Shown here: in pieces, positions 23,147 through 32,553 of the stretch | How the letters are laid out: each line of letters starts with the position of its first letter | Numbering within the stretch: the first letter of the stretch is position 1 | Assembly: GCA_023382575.1 (NCBI GenBank) | Contig: JAHDWC010000011.1 | Coordinates: 1 to 41,727, forward strand | Direction of reading: 5' to 3' | DNA from: Anaerolineales bacterium | GTDB lineage: Bacteria; Chloroflexota; Anaerolineae; Anaerolineales; Villigracilaceae | Length of the DNA stretch: 41,727 bases | Notes under the pieces: generated by a model | Seen by the model: only the letters and a program-made list of their open reading frames with translations | Told to the model about the DNA's origin: nothing | The model's database searches: none | Made by a program: the position numbers and the translations under genes

Positions 23147-24250
23147 CTATGGCTGGTACGGTTGGGATGAGCAGGCGCAGTGCGGGGCTGGCCAATAATG
23201 GGGCGCATCTGCCGTACACTCTGACGGTTGGATCATACAGCCTTCGCCAGAGGGTTGAGTGGGCTGCTGGCTCTGGTTGGGCTTGGCCGTCGGCGGGATA
23301 TTGACCGGGCAACCCATCGGCTCGTAACCGGTCGGCTCGAAGCCTTGCGCCTGACGACAGGTATTGTCTACAGAGAAGAGCTCGTCCAGCGGGTAAGCAG
23401 CGCGATCTCGCACAGATGAGCCCGCCTGTTCCTCTGTGAAGCGATCCACATAATCCAGCTTGGTCACATCCTTGATGCCAGCATCTGCCAGCACACCGAA
23501 CATGAACACATCTCCAGCCAGTGAACGCTTGAAGGCAAACTGCAATGTGACGTCGGCAGAATTCACCATGCGGATCCAAGCAAGATCGGGATCATCGCCA
23601 ATACCCTGACTACCATCGAAGATCAACGTCTCGTAGCCGTCTGTAGAGATGGGCGCATCCGATTTGGTGGACGAGAGTCCGCTGGTATTTCGATTCTTAT
23701 CCGCAAAAACCTGAACATTCGAAGCTGTCCATTCCATCGTATAAGGCGGCTGTGCCCAAATGATGAAATCACCAAAACCATCCTTATCGGCATCCAATTC
23801 CACGGCATAGTTGATCCCCGGAGAATTGTTCGGGTCAAAACCGATCAACTTGACCGACACATAGAACCACGTCTCATCCTTCGCCAAAGAGAACGAAGAG
23901 ATATCCAAGTCAGGCACGTAGGTCATATCCTGTAAAAATGGACGTTCCAGTAAATTTACATCATACGAATCACCATACGGAGCGCGCTTGTCCGACGCGG
24001 TGCCGGAAGACTCAGCATCGTACACAACCTTGCCACTTGCCACGTCCACAGACGGAAGTTGCACATGCACCACTTCCACATCTGCTGGCTCTTCTGTTTC
24101 AGAGCTTGGTGCGCTCTCGGCAACAGGCGCCTCCGTTGCAGCTTCCACTACAGGTTCAGTCGACTGAGGCGATCCAGCCGGTGCGTTGCAGGCCAAGGCA
24201 ACAACAAAAAGAATTGCGAACAAACCATAAATCTTATTTCTTGCTTTCAT
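23147..24250 (-). CDS. Lipoprotein with beta-rich domain and Cys-rich C-terminal tail
   Basis: A protein of about 367 residues from the ATG at 24250. The signal peptide ends in ALAC (Cys21), an Ala/Glu/Pro/Thr-rich linker runs to about 60, and a beta-rich domain fills about 65-280 (LDISSFSLAKDETWFYVSVK core, INYAVELDADKDGFGDF with a Ca-binding-like DADKDGFGD loop, VTLQFAFKRSL). After a Pro/Gln/Ser linker a short tail holds six cysteines over about 70 residues (NTCRQ, MGCPV, EGCMI, SECTA, HCACSS), suggesting disulfides outside the cell. I do not recognise the family; the core resembles DOMON or carbohydrate-binding-type folds only in general pattern. An ATG at 24262 abuts the AAAGG and is less likely. 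Monocistronic, with its own promoter and terminator. Confidence 0.72.
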   Translation of the reverse strand: MKARNKIYGLFAILFVVALACNAPAGSPQSTEPVVEAATEAPVAESAPSSETEEPADVEVVHVQLPSVDVASGKVVYDAESSGTASDKRAPYGDSYDVNLLERPFLQDMTYVPDLDISSFSLAKDETWFYVSVKLIGFDPNNSPGINYAVELDADKDGFGDFIIWAQPPYTMEWTASNVQVFADKNRNTSGLSSTKSDAPISTDGYETLIFDGSQGIGDDPDLAWIRMVNSADVTLQFAFKRSLAGDVFMFGVLADAGIKDVTKLDYVDRFTEEQAGSSVRDRAAYPLDELFSVDNTCRQAQGFEPTGYEPMGCPVNIPPTAKPNQSQQPTQPSGEGCMIQPSECTADAPHYWPAPHCACSSQPYQP

Positions 24251-24286
24251 TTCTAATATCATCCTTTCAAAAATTTAACCTGCACG

Positions 24287-24315
24287 ATAATACATGATGC
24301 AGCTCATTCAGTCAT
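24287..24315 (-). promoter_or_regulatory. Promoter of the Cys-rich-tail lipoprotein gene
   Basis: On the minus strand ATGACT (24310-24315) and TATTAT (24287-24292) are separated by 17 bp. Transcription would start near 24280, about 30 nt before the ATG, leaving room for the AAAGGA sequence. The remaining intergenic stretch up to 24439 shows nothing further. Confidence 0.55.
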
Positions 24316-24439
24316 CACCCGAATATCCCAAATCGATGATAGGACATTTGTAGTGGGAGATGAGTACTAGCGCATCATTCTGAACTGTTTGCTGATTCTG
24401 AAATTCTCAATTTGTCACTCCCCTGATGGTTCCAACAAA

Positions 24440-24467
24440 AAAGGTGGCGTTTTGAAACGCCACCTTT
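24440..24467 (-). terminator. Rho-independent terminator of the tandem GT39-like genes
   Basis: AAAGGTGGCG / CGCCACCTTT with loop TTTTGAAA; the minus strand continues into TTTTTTGTTGG. The loop sequence is shared with the terminator at 29947-29987. Confidence 0.92.
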
Positions 24468-24470
24468 ACA

Positions 24471-26192
24471 TCATTGATTGATCAAATCTTCATACACTGC
24501 ATCAGGAATATCTGGCACATAATAAATGTAAAGATACTCAAGTCCATTGATGAAGATCGTCTTTTCCGGAGTCACATCTTTCAACACGCCCAATATCTTT
24601 TCCGTTTCAGGTTGTTTTTTGTGCGCAATTGGATACAAAACAAGATAATCTGAATTGCGTATCTCGTCGGCAATTTGCTCGAACGACTCATCCAGCAGAT
24701 AAACGCGTTTGAAGACCAAGGTCTCACCGGGGAAAAAATAAGAAAACGTCCCCATGCCGTTGTAAACATAAGCGCGCAATTCCTTTGCATTGGGCTTTTG
24801 TGCCAGATAATCTGCCGCCTCCGAATATCCCTCACCATAGGCATAGGTCGCGGGCTCACTTGCCAATGGATTCTTGTATGTGAAATAGTAAGGCGCATAG
24901 GGAAGCCCAAAGCCAATCTGCGCAAGAATCACTCCAACCATCACCGCCACAGACCCATAGACAGAAGCTACCCATTTCCAGCGAGAACCCGCCCACAACA
25001 AAGCACTCCCCCACCCGATCCCTGCAATCACATCAAAGGTGACGAAGGTATTCATAATGTAATGTGCATGGTTACGTCCCTGTGCGATACCAAACATTAG
25101 AATAAAAAGCGTCCCCAGTAAAGCCAGATATCCCACCAAGGACTTGACCTGTGCCAGCACCTGTTCTTTCTCTTTTGAGAAAAGAAAAGCTATAGCAAAT
25201 AGCAACCCAAACCATGTAATAAAAGTAGTTCCAGATACCCAGTACTCCACATATTGCAACAAACCATCTGAACGGGTTACTACACTAAATTCTTCAAGGG
25301 CGAGCTCCTCAGTCACATCGAGGCGAGCGCCTTGAAATGCATAACTGAAAGCATTGCCATATACTTCAGAGAGCATCCTGCCTGGGTCCGCCCACATCCC
25401 TGGCCAAAGGATAAAGTACGCCAATGCTGCTGTTCCGAACCACATGACAAAGGTCTTTATTGCCTGCCAAAACTTACTTGAGAATGTTTTTTCGGTGCGT
25501 TTAAATAAATCCACTAAAAGCATTATCCCAACCACCCCGAGCAGAACAATGGATGTGGATTTGGTCAACTGTGCCAGTCCAAATGCCATACCGGAAATAA
25601 GCAGAAAAACTAGTTTTCGCCCCATTTCAAGATATACATGCATTCCAATCAGAGAAATAACCACGAAGATTGCCAACATTCCTTCATGATTTAACAGCCG
25701 TGAGTGTCCCAAATAGAATGGCGCAACCATTGCCAACGTGATGGCGAGAAATGCCATCCGATAATCCATCAGTTTCTGTAAAAGAAAAAATCCAAGCATG
25801 GCAAAGGCAAGGATCAAGGCAGACTGTATCCAACGACTATAGCGGAGCAAGTCCAATGCTTCTTTGCCATGCTCGCGCAAGAACTCTTCAAACTTTGGCT
25901 TGCGGACATCAAAATATCCCTGACCCAAGCCACGATATTCGGGGAAGTAGGCAACCATCCCGCTTGTGACCATCCATGTAGTGGTAACAGCAGGATGATA
26001 GTCGTAGAGTGTGCTGGCAAAGTCACGGTTGGTGAGGGCGTAGTAATAATTCGAACCTGAGATGAGCCACCATGGCTCATCCACAGTTATTGGACGGTCA
26101 ACAGCTATCAGATGTGAAGGCGCAATCAAAACGAGCAGGAGAATAGCTAAAAGGAATCTGCTGCGTTTACTAAGATTTATGCTTTGATTCAT
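24471..26192 (-). CDS. GT39/PMT-like membrane glycosyltransferase, copy 2
   Basis: A 573-residue integral membrane protein with about 10-12 hydrophobic helices and the GT-C layout. The first helix is followed by an outward loop with the Asp-Glu pair in TVDEPWW (Asp38-Glu39), the likely catalytic acid region of PMT/ArnT-type enzymes. Further landmarks are PAVTTTW, FPEYRGLGQGY, LGHSRLLNHEG and a C-terminal soluble part of about 100 residues. Such enzymes move a sugar from a polyprenyl-phosphate carrier onto a protein or glycan outside the membrane; donor and acceptor are unknown. It is a clear paralog of the upstream gene, whose stop overlaps its ATG by four bases, so the two arose by tandem duplication and are co-translated. 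Confidence 0.85.
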   Translation of the reverse strand: MNQSINLSKRSRFLLAILLLVLIAPSHLIAVDRPITVDEPWWLISGSNYYYALTNRDFASTLYDYHPAVTTTWMVTSGMVAYFPEYRGLGQGYFDVRKPKFEEFLREHGKEALDLLRYSRWIQSALILAFAMLGFFLLQKLMDYRMAFLAITLAMVAPFYLGHSRLLNHEGMLAIFVVISLIGMHVYLEMGRKLVFLLISGMAFGLAQLTKSTSIVLLGVVGIMLLVDLFKRTEKTFSSKFWQAIKTFVMWFGTAALAYFILWPGMWADPGRMLSEVYGNAFSYAFQGARLDVTEELALEEFSVVTRSDGLLQYVEYWVSGTTFITWFGLLFAIAFLFSKEKEQVLAQVKSLVGYLALLGTLFILMFGIAQGRNHAHYIMNTFVTFDVIAGIGWGSALLWAGSRWKWVASVYGSVAVMVGVILAQIGFGLPYAPYYFTYKNPLASEPATYAYGEGYSEAADYLAQKPNAKELRAYVYNGMGTFSYFFPGETLVFKRVYLLDESFEQIADEIRNSDYLVLYPIAHKKQPETEKILGVLKDVTPEKTIFINGLEYLYIYYVPDIPDAVYEDLINQ

Positions 26193-27898
26193 AAGTCTGC
26201 CAACGCTTCGTACATTTCAGGCGTGAACGTACTGATATCATAAGTACGAACGTATTCATAGCCATTCAGCCATATCACATGAATAGGGTCTACCGTTTCA
26301 AGAATCTTCAGATAGGGATGATATTTTTCCAGGCGATACTGATTTGCGTAATACACTACAAGATACTTTGAAGCCTGGATGTTACCAATAAGATCTTCTG
26401 CATGATCGCCATCGATGTAATATGGACGAAAACTGATCGACTCGCCAGGATAATAATACGAGAAACAGCCGCGGCTGTAATAGACAAGGGCTGTTGTCTC
26501 TTCTGCATCCGGCAATGAAGCCAGATAGCGCGCTGCCAATTCCAAGCCTTCACCATAAGGGAATTCTGGTGTATCCGTGTGCCAACCAGCCGCATAGAGA
26601 ATGGGATTGCGATAAGTAAAATAATATGGATAATATGCAAGTGCGCTTCCAGCTTGGAACATCATTACGAATCCCAAGAAGACATATAGTAATGATTGTC
26701 TTTCAAATCGATCCGCAAGCCATTTGACAGCATAAAACCAACCCAGACCTGCCAATACGTTCAGCGCAAAATAACTGGATAAGATATAGTGTGGAGAATT
26801 CCGTCCCTGAGCAATGCCGATCATGAGAATAAAGGCTATGGCGGTAGTTAATGTCAGTGTGAGCAAAAGCTGATAGGGACGGACCAACTCACGGTTTGGG
26901 TGGAGGCGAAAGGTCAAACCGAAGAGTACACCCAGCCAGGTTAGCGGAGTGATACGATACAGCAAAACTTTCGTAACCTCCCAAACTCCCCCCACATTTG
27001 TTTCAAGGCTAAATTGTTCGGGCTGCAGCTCTTCAGTAATAGTCAGACGTGCACCTTGAAAGGCATAACTGAAAGCATTACCAAAAACTTGATAGAGCAT
27101 CTTGCCCGGCGCAACCCACATGCCCGGCCAAAAAATGACATAAGCTACCGCAAGTACAGCAAACCAAGCGCCAAATACTTTGGTGTTATTTAGAAATGCC
27201 TTACCCCAACCCTGCTGCCGTTCCTGATACATCTGCATTAATAAAAGGATACCAATTGCTGCAAGCATCGCGATAGAAGATGATTTTGTAAGTTGAGCAA
27301 ATCCAGCAGATATGCCCGATAATAAAAGAAAGAGAAATTTGCGGTCACGCAGGTAAACAGCAAATGCAAGGATGGAAACAAAGACAAACAATGCCACCAT
27401 CGCTTCGTGATCCATCATACGCGTATGACCAAGAAAGAATGGGTCAAATGAAACAAAAACAGCAGCAAACACGGCTGCCCACTTTGGGATGATGCGTTGC
27501 AGCAAAAAGTAAAACAACAAAAAAAGAATAAGTAAAATAAAAACTTGAATAACACGTGAATAAGTGAGCAACACCAACGGATCGTATCCATGCTCGATCA
27601 TGAACGGATCCAATCGTCCCTTCTCGTAATCGAGATACCCCTGACCCAGCCCGCGATATTCGGGGAAATAAGCCAGCATCGCAAACGAGATGATCCACAT
27701 CGTGGTCACAGCCGGCTGGTATTCATAGACCGTATTTTCAAACTCACGCTGTCCGAGCGCATAATAGAAATTCGCACCCTGACTCAACCAGGAAGGTTCA
27801 TCGAGCGTCACGAACGAGTCGATTTTGGGCAGCCGTGGTGCAAGAAACACCACAGCTAACAGAACATAAATCAATACATCTTTTATCTTTTGCTGCAT
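26189..27898 (-). CDS. GT39/PMT-like membrane glycosyltransferase, copy 1
   Basis: A protein of about 569 residues from the ATG at 27898, beginning directly before the first membrane helix. An in-frame start at 27928 would add ten residues that include the promoter region and is rejected. The Asp-Glu pair is in TLDEPSW (Asp33-Glu34), with PAVTTMW, FPEYRGLGQGY and LGHTRMMDHEA blocks matching the paralog downstream. There are about 10-12 hydrophobic helices and a soluble C-terminal part. The predicted function is transfer of a lipid-linked sugar at the outer membrane face; the substrate is unknown. TATAAT ends 7 nt before the ATG, so the transcript may lack a leader. The gene is divergent from the GT-C/TPR membrane protein gene. 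Confidence 0.85.
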   Translation of the reverse strand: MQQKIKDVLIYVLLAVVFLAPRLPKIDSFVTLDEPSWLSQGANFYYALGQREFENTVYEYQPAVTTMWIISFAMLAYFPEYRGLGQGYLDYEKGRLDPFMIEHGYDPLVLLTYSRVIQVFILLILFLLFYFLLQRIIPKWAAVFAAVFVSFDPFFLGHTRMMDHEAMVALFVFVSILAFAVYLRDRKFLFLLLSGISAGFAQLTKSSSIAMLAAIGILLLMQMYQERQQGWGKAFLNNTKVFGAWFAVLAVAYVIFWPGMWVAPGKMLYQVFGNAFSYAFQGARLTITEELQPEQFSLETNVGGVWEVTKVLLYRITPLTWLGVLFGLTFRLHPNRELVRPYQLLLTLTLTTAIAFILMIGIAQGRNSPHYILSSYFALNVLAGLGWFYAVKWLADRFERQSLLYVFLGFVMMFQAGSALAYYPYYFTYRNPILYAAGWHTDTPEFPYGEGLELAARYLASLPDAEETTALVYYSRGCFSYYYPGESISFRPYYIDGDHAEDLIGNIQASKYLVVYYANQYRLEKYHPYLKILETVDPIHVIWLNGYEYVRTYDISTFTPEMYEALADL

Positions 27899-27905
27899 GG
27901 GGCGG

Positions 27906-27911
27906 ATTATA
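27906..27911 (-). promoter_or_regulatory. Candidate -10 of the GT39-like operon (leaderless geometry)
   Basis: A perfect TATAAT on the minus strand, 7 nt before the ATG at 27898. No -35 match at 16-18 bp and no ribosome-binding site. The predicted start of transcription is at or next to the A of the ATG. Confidence 0.45.
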
Positions 27912-27927
27912 CCCGCATGAGCGTACA

Positions 27928-29940
27928 ATGACGGATGGTAAAATAACCCTCGTGAAAGAAAAAATCAGCCAACTTCTTCAAAAACCTTTTGTCATTCCAG
28001 TCACCCTTGCCGCGCTCATCGCTCTGGCATATGGCTTACTCACCCCATGGATGGGCTTCTACTGGGACGACCTTCCCTTCGCCTGGTTCCTGCGCTTCTT
28101 CGGCCCAACGGAATTCATCGAAGCCTTTCGCCCCTTCCGTCCCTTGTTGGGATATATCTTTGCCGCCACGACCTCCCTGTTTGGCGAACATCCGCTCACG
28201 TGGCAATTGCTTGGCTTACTTGTCCGCTTCCTACTCGGACTTCAAGTCTGGTCCTTGCTTCGGAAAGTCTTCCCCACCCGCGAGCAGAGCGTGCTTTGGG
28301 TCGTACTACTCTTTACCGTTTACCCTGCTTACGGACAACAATGGGTTGCGCTCACTCATATCAACCAGGAATTGATCCCGCTCCTCTTTCTGTTTGCATC
28401 GTTCATTGTCACCGTAAACCTCTTACGCAACAACAAACGTTCAATCCCTCTTACTGCGCTTGCCATCCTCTTACAAGTGATCGGATTATTCTCCACCGAA
28501 TATTTCTTCGGGTTGGAAATTTTGCGTTTCTTCTTCATCATTGTCGTCTTTGCTGAAACAATTTCGGGCAAAAAGGAACTCCTGAAAAAGACCCTCCTCC
28601 AATGGCTGCCTTATCTCCTCGTGTGGATCGCCAACGCTGCATGGACATATTTTTATCATCAATCTGATGCTTACAATTCCTATGAGATCAGCATCCTTGC
28701 GATGCTTTCACCTTTGGCATTGGTCAATGAATTCATCACAACCCTCTCCCTCTCCGGTTTTATTTCCTGGTTAGGAACATTCAACATCTTCTCCATCGTT
28801 GACGGCTCCGCCACCCAGATAATTGCATTTGTCGTTCTGATAGTAGCAGGTGGAATGGTATTTGTCGTAGCCAATCACAAGCGACAAGACATCACCTCGA
28901 ATACACCGCTTGCCGCGTCATACTGGTTCATCCTCATTGGACTGGTTGCCATCTTTGCAGGGCGCCTCCCTTCATGGGCGGCTGGGCTTCCGCTGAAGAT
29001 CGAGTTCGATTACGATCGTTTCTTCGTTTCGATCATGCTCGGAGCGAGTCTATTTATCGTAGGGCTGGCAGATCTAATGTTAAGAGAGGGGCGAGCAAAA
29101 GTCATCTTCTTGAGCATTATGATCGGCATGTCCACGGCATATCAATTTACCGTGGCGAACACATATCGGCGCGATTGGGCAAACACGCAAGACCTGTTCT
29201 GGCAAATGGCATGGCGTATGCCTGCGCTGGAAAAAAATACGGCAATCTTGACCTATGAGCTTCCACTGAAATATCTCTCCGATCATCAATTGATGTCGGC
29301 GCTAAATTGGATGTATGCCCCCGATTTAAGTGGACGAGAACTTCCCTATGCATTGCAATATCTCAAGACCCGCTTCACGCCTTCCGAAATTCGCGCAGAC
29401 CATCCCATTGAGATTGCATATCGCACTGTGACGTTTCGTGGAAACACCTCGAACAGTGTCATAATCTATAAAGAAGCGGATGGATGTCTGCGTGTGCTTG
29501 ACCCAGTTTATAACAATGCAGAAACGATTCCAGGCGCAAGCTTTTATCTGATCAACGCGCTTCAATTCTCTGACCCAAGCCTGATCGTAATCAATGCAGC
29601 CATGCCAACAATGGAGTCGTCCATCTTTGGCAATGAGCCTGAGCATGGCTGGTGTTATACCTACTCTCAAGCAGAGATTGCAAGACAAAGTGGAGATTGG
29701 GAAAAAGTGGTGAAATTGTATAAAGAAGCGCAGCAAGCGGATTTGTTCCCTGCTTTGCCCGTAGAGTATCTCCCCTTCATCGAAGCCTTTGCACGCACAG
29801 GAGACATCGAGACCGCGCTCAAACTCACTGAGCGAACCGCCAAAGGTCAGCCAACGTTATGCCCAGCATTGCATACCTTGTGGGGTCGGGTTTCAAGTTT
29901 GGAAGCAGAACAAACTCTCAGACAAATCTGCGCTCCATAA
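27928..29940 (+). CDS. GT-C-like multi-span membrane protein with TPR-like C-terminus
   Basis: A protein of about 670 residues. The ATG at 27928 or the GTG at 27952 are both plausible; the track of the frame upstream to 27835 overlaps the divergent gene and is rejected. The first helix is followed by FYWDDLPFAWFL, an Asp-Asp pair in the position of the GT-C catalytic loop. About ten hydrophobic helices extend to about residue 400, then a soluble region and helical TPR-like repeats near the end (QSGDWEKVVKLYKEAQQ, ARTGDIETALKL). It probably acts in glycan or glycoprotein assembly with its neighbours, but no specific family was recognised. It converges on the membrane protein gene at 29986 through a shared terminator. 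Confidence 0.72.
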   Translation: MTDGKITLVKEKISQLLQKPFVIPVTLAALIALAYGLLTPWMGFYWDDLPFAWFLRFFGPTEFIEAFRPFRPLLGYIFAATTSLFGEHPLTWQLLGLLVRFLLGLQVWSLLRKVFPTREQSVLWVVLLFTVYPAYGQQWVALTHINQELIPLLFLFASFIVTVNLLRNNKRSIPLTALAILLQVIGLFSTEYFFGLEILRFFFIIVVFAETISGKKELLKKTLLQWLPYLLVWIANAAWTYFYHQSDAYNSYEISILAMLSPLALVNEFITTLSLSGFISWLGTFNIFSIVDGSATQIIAFVVLIVAGGMVFVVANHKRQDITSNTPLAASYWFILIGLVAIFAGRLPSWAAGLPLKIEFDYDRFFVSIMLGASLFIVGLADLMLREGRAKVIFLSIMIGMSTAYQFTVANTYRRDWANTQDLFWQMAWRMPALEKNTAILTYELPLKYLSDHQLMSALNWMYAPDLSGRELPYALQYLKTRFTPSEIRADHPIEIAYRTVTFRGNTSNSVIIYKEADGCLRVLDPVYNNAETIPGASFYLINALQFSDPSLIVINAAMPTMESSIFGNEPEHGWCYTYSQAEIARQSGDWEKVVKLYKEAQQADLFPALPVEYLPFIEAFARTGDIETALKLTERTAKGQPTLCPALHTLWGRVSSLEAEQTLRQICAP

Positions 29941-29946
29941 ATCACA

Positions 29947-29987
29947 AAAGAGAACAGGTCACGTTTTGAAGCGTGACCTGTCTCTTT
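29947..29987. terminator. Bidirectional rho-independent terminator
   Basis: AAAGAGAACAGGTCACG pairs with CGTGACCTGTCTCTTT around loop TTTTGAAG, with one bulged base. It lies between convergent genes and shares its loop and stem-top pattern with the terminator at 24440-24467. Confidence 0.88.
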
Positions 29988-32553
29988 AAGGTTCATCCAA
30001 TGGACACATCAACGGTGCGCGTGGGGCACGATTGTAAACGTATCCTTCATCTGATGTAACAAAGACAACTACGGCATCGATAAATGGCGCGTAATAAGTA
30101 GTGTTCCAACATCCCAAAACCACCACATCGGTTGTGTGCAATGAAAACGGCGGCGGGTCGCCGGGGATGACCACGCCTTGATGTTGAGCATTATATGGAC
30201 CGATAACCGTCAGCACCAAGCGTCGATAATCGAGAGCGCGATAATATGTACTGCGGTCTGGTTCGCCTTCGTCGCTTCGATAATAACGGGGATAGAGCGC
30301 CTGCCCAACTGTGATCATTGCATTTGGCTGGGAAAGAAAGGCTGCTAGATCGTCGCGTGAATAACCAGATTGTTCCAACAACCCAGACTGTTCAAGTTCG
30401 GCAAGCGTTTCTTCTGTTGGGCGCACCTGATAACGCGGCTCGAAAAAGGCTTCTGAAGCAGGCAATAATGCGCCGATGCCTAATATAAGAATCAAGGCAG
30501 GAAATAGCTTGAAATATTGATTCCCAGTCAGCGGCTGAAAACTATTCACCGCAGCCACAGGCTGCTCTTCAACAACCCGTAATAATCCAGTCCACTTTAA
30601 GAACCAGCAGACTAATTGCAGTCCGCCTGCCAGATAGAAAAGATACATAACCCAATCCACTGGCGCGATATAACGACCGCCAGAGGTTAGTCCGAGAGAG
30701 TTCGTAAAAAGATATGCCAAAAAGAGGAGAATCGGAAAAAGGGTCAGCCCCTGGCTACGTTTCCAGATTGCGCCAACTCCAAGAGAAATCAGGGCCAGGT
30801 TGGCGATCAGTAGTCCTACTCCAACAGACCCTATCTGACCTTCGTTCCAATCTCGTTTCCAATAAGGGGTATCAGCTTTGACCGTATTCCAAAGATCGTC
30901 AAACGTGAGCGACAATGGAAAAGAAACAATGGAAGTGGTGATATTGTGGACAAAATGATTCACAATTGAACAAGGCAAAGAATTACATACCGGGGCAGCC
31001 GTCTCTGGAACGGAGCGCTGCCTGAGTCCTACTGTCCGCGTTTGTGCCACATCCGCATCCTGCGGCGGGATGTAGGCATCACCAAGGATGCCATAGCGAT
31101 AACGAAGCAAAAGCTCGATACGGGAATAGTACATATAAAACATTGGAATGCCTTTGGTCTGATTTCGTACTTCCCAAGGCAGGGTTACAGTCAGCAAACC
31201 CAACAGTAACAAGAGGGCGATGGTGACAAATTGCTTCCAATGTATTCGCACAACAAATGGGATAAACACCAATGCAATCGGCAGAAGCGTTAGTGCATGG
31301 GTGCGGACCATGAGAGTTAATCCGAAAGTCGCCCCAGCCCAAATCAAATTTGTAGGCTTGTTTGGCTCTTTTAGCCATCTCAAAAAGAAAAACATGAAGA
31401 TGGCAATCCCAATCGCAGTAGGGAAATCCGTCAGCACCATCTTCGGGCTGGCGGTATCGATCCACTTTGAAGCAATAAGGGTGTTGACGCCGCGTATCGC
31501 GAGCAAGACCCCTGCAGAAGCGCCAAGAGCGCGGCTGTGTAATTCCCTTCCGAGCAAGTAAATCACCGCCGGGAAGACCGCATAGACAGCCGCTTGAACC
31601 GCCATGATGACGCTGTAATCCTGTCCAAACAGAATATGCAGATAAGCCAGAAAAGCACTGTACAACGCACGATCAAAATATTGGCTGTTGAACAAACCCT
31701 GCCCGATCAAAGCATACTGCGCGCCCATGTCAAAGGTCGCGCCATCAGAGTAGGGATAAATGACATTATCTGCAGTATCGGGCATGAAATAATTGGGGAC
31801 AAGCGGCTCACGCGCCCAGAACCAGGCAGCGACGATCCACAACCCGATAAAGACGATACCGTCGAACCAGATCTGTTTTTTCCCGGTAATCTTCGCTTCA
31901 GAACCAAGGACAAGTGCGCCGATCAGAAGTGAAAATAAAACCTGTAATCCTAAAATTGGTACACCCGCGCCATACCAATAATCCTCAGGCTCGCGATAGC
32001 CAATGCCCGTGGCAAGCATCAAAATCCCCAGCAAGATAAACAAACCAAAGATAACGCCGCTGACTTTAAAAATGATCCAGTCCGTTGAATGAAGCGATTG
32101 TTTCGTAATCCGTTTTCGCTCAAGGAAAAGGATTGCGGTTGCAACAGCACTGGTCACAGTCAGCCAGATGATGATCGGGAACAACCTCTGCACATAACCT
32201 GTCAACACACCAAGTCGATAAGGTGGCATGAAGAGGATAATCCAACAAATCAGGAAAATTGCAAGTGAGATGAATAGCGCAGCATTCCCCGGACCTCGCG
32301 GCTGGGTGAAAAAATCCCAAAGGTGTTGTGAACGCTGAGGGTTATGGAACAGTTTCCAGGTCAGGAAGAGAAGCGCGATGCCAAGCATGAGCAATCCCCC
32401 ACCAAGGATAATCCGCTCCAGCGAATATCCAAAAAGAAAGGCATTCTTCGGATCTGATGGCGAACCGAGCGTGGCGAACAAGGCAACAAACGCCCCAAGC
32501 GTTACGAATAGACTGAAAGCGGGCATTCGTCGGGAGAATTCAATTCGAGGCAT
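29986..32553 (-). CDS. Large GT-C-like membrane glycosyltransferase
   Basis: An 855-residue integral membrane protein with roughly 15 or more hydrophobic helices. After five to six N-terminal helices an outward segment (NYFMPDTADNVIYPYSDG, then TFDMGAQYALIGQG) precedes a GT39-like block with LHILFGQDYSVIM, FPAVIYLLGREL and TASPKMVLTDFP. A soluble C-terminal part of about 150 residues has YSRDDLAAFLS and a final VFVTSDEGYVYNR segment. The pattern fits polyprenyl-phosphate-sugar-dependent transferases, though catalytic residues are not certain. Its start overlaps the end of the WecA-like gene by 14 nt, so it is co-transcribed with the polyprenyl-linked glycan initiation gene, which supports a role in the same pathway. 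Confidence 0.75.
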   Translation of the reverse strand: MPRIEFSRRMPAFSLFVTLGAFVALFATLGSPSDPKNAFLFGYSLERIILGGGLLMLGIALLFLTWKLFHNPQRSQHLWDFFTQPRGPGNAALFISLAIFLICWIILFMPPYRLGVLTGYVQRLFPIIIWLTVTSAVATAILFLERKRITKQSLHSTDWIIFKVSGVIFGLFILLGILMLATGIGYREPEDYWYGAGVPILGLQVLFSLLIGALVLGSEAKITGKKQIWFDGIVFIGLWIVAAWFWAREPLVPNYFMPDTADNVIYPYSDGATFDMGAQYALIGQGLFNSQYFDRALYSAFLAYLHILFGQDYSVIMAVQAAVYAVFPAVIYLLGRELHSRALGASAGVLLAIRGVNTLIASKWIDTASPKMVLTDFPTAIGIAIFMFFFLRWLKEPNKPTNLIWAGATFGLTLMVRTHALTLLPIALVFIPFVVRIHWKQFVTIALLLLLGLLTVTLPWEVRNQTKGIPMFYMYYSRIELLLRYRYGILGDAYIPPQDADVAQTRTVGLRQRSVPETAAPVCNSLPCSIVNHFVHNITTSIVSFPLSLTFDDLWNTVKADTPYWKRDWNEGQIGSVGVGLLIANLALISLGVGAIWKRSQGLTLFPILLFLAYLFTNSLGLTSGGRYIAPVDWVMYLFYLAGGLQLVCWFLKWTGLLRVVEEQPVAAVNSFQPLTGNQYFKLFPALILILGIGALLPASEAFFEPRYQVRPTEETLAELEQSGLLEQSGYSRDDLAAFLSQPNAMITVGQALYPRYYRSDEGEPDRSTYYRALDYRRLVLTVIGPYNAQHQGVVIPGDPPPFSLHTTDVVVLGCWNTTYYAPFIDAVVVFVTSDEGYVYNRAPRAPLMCPLDEP

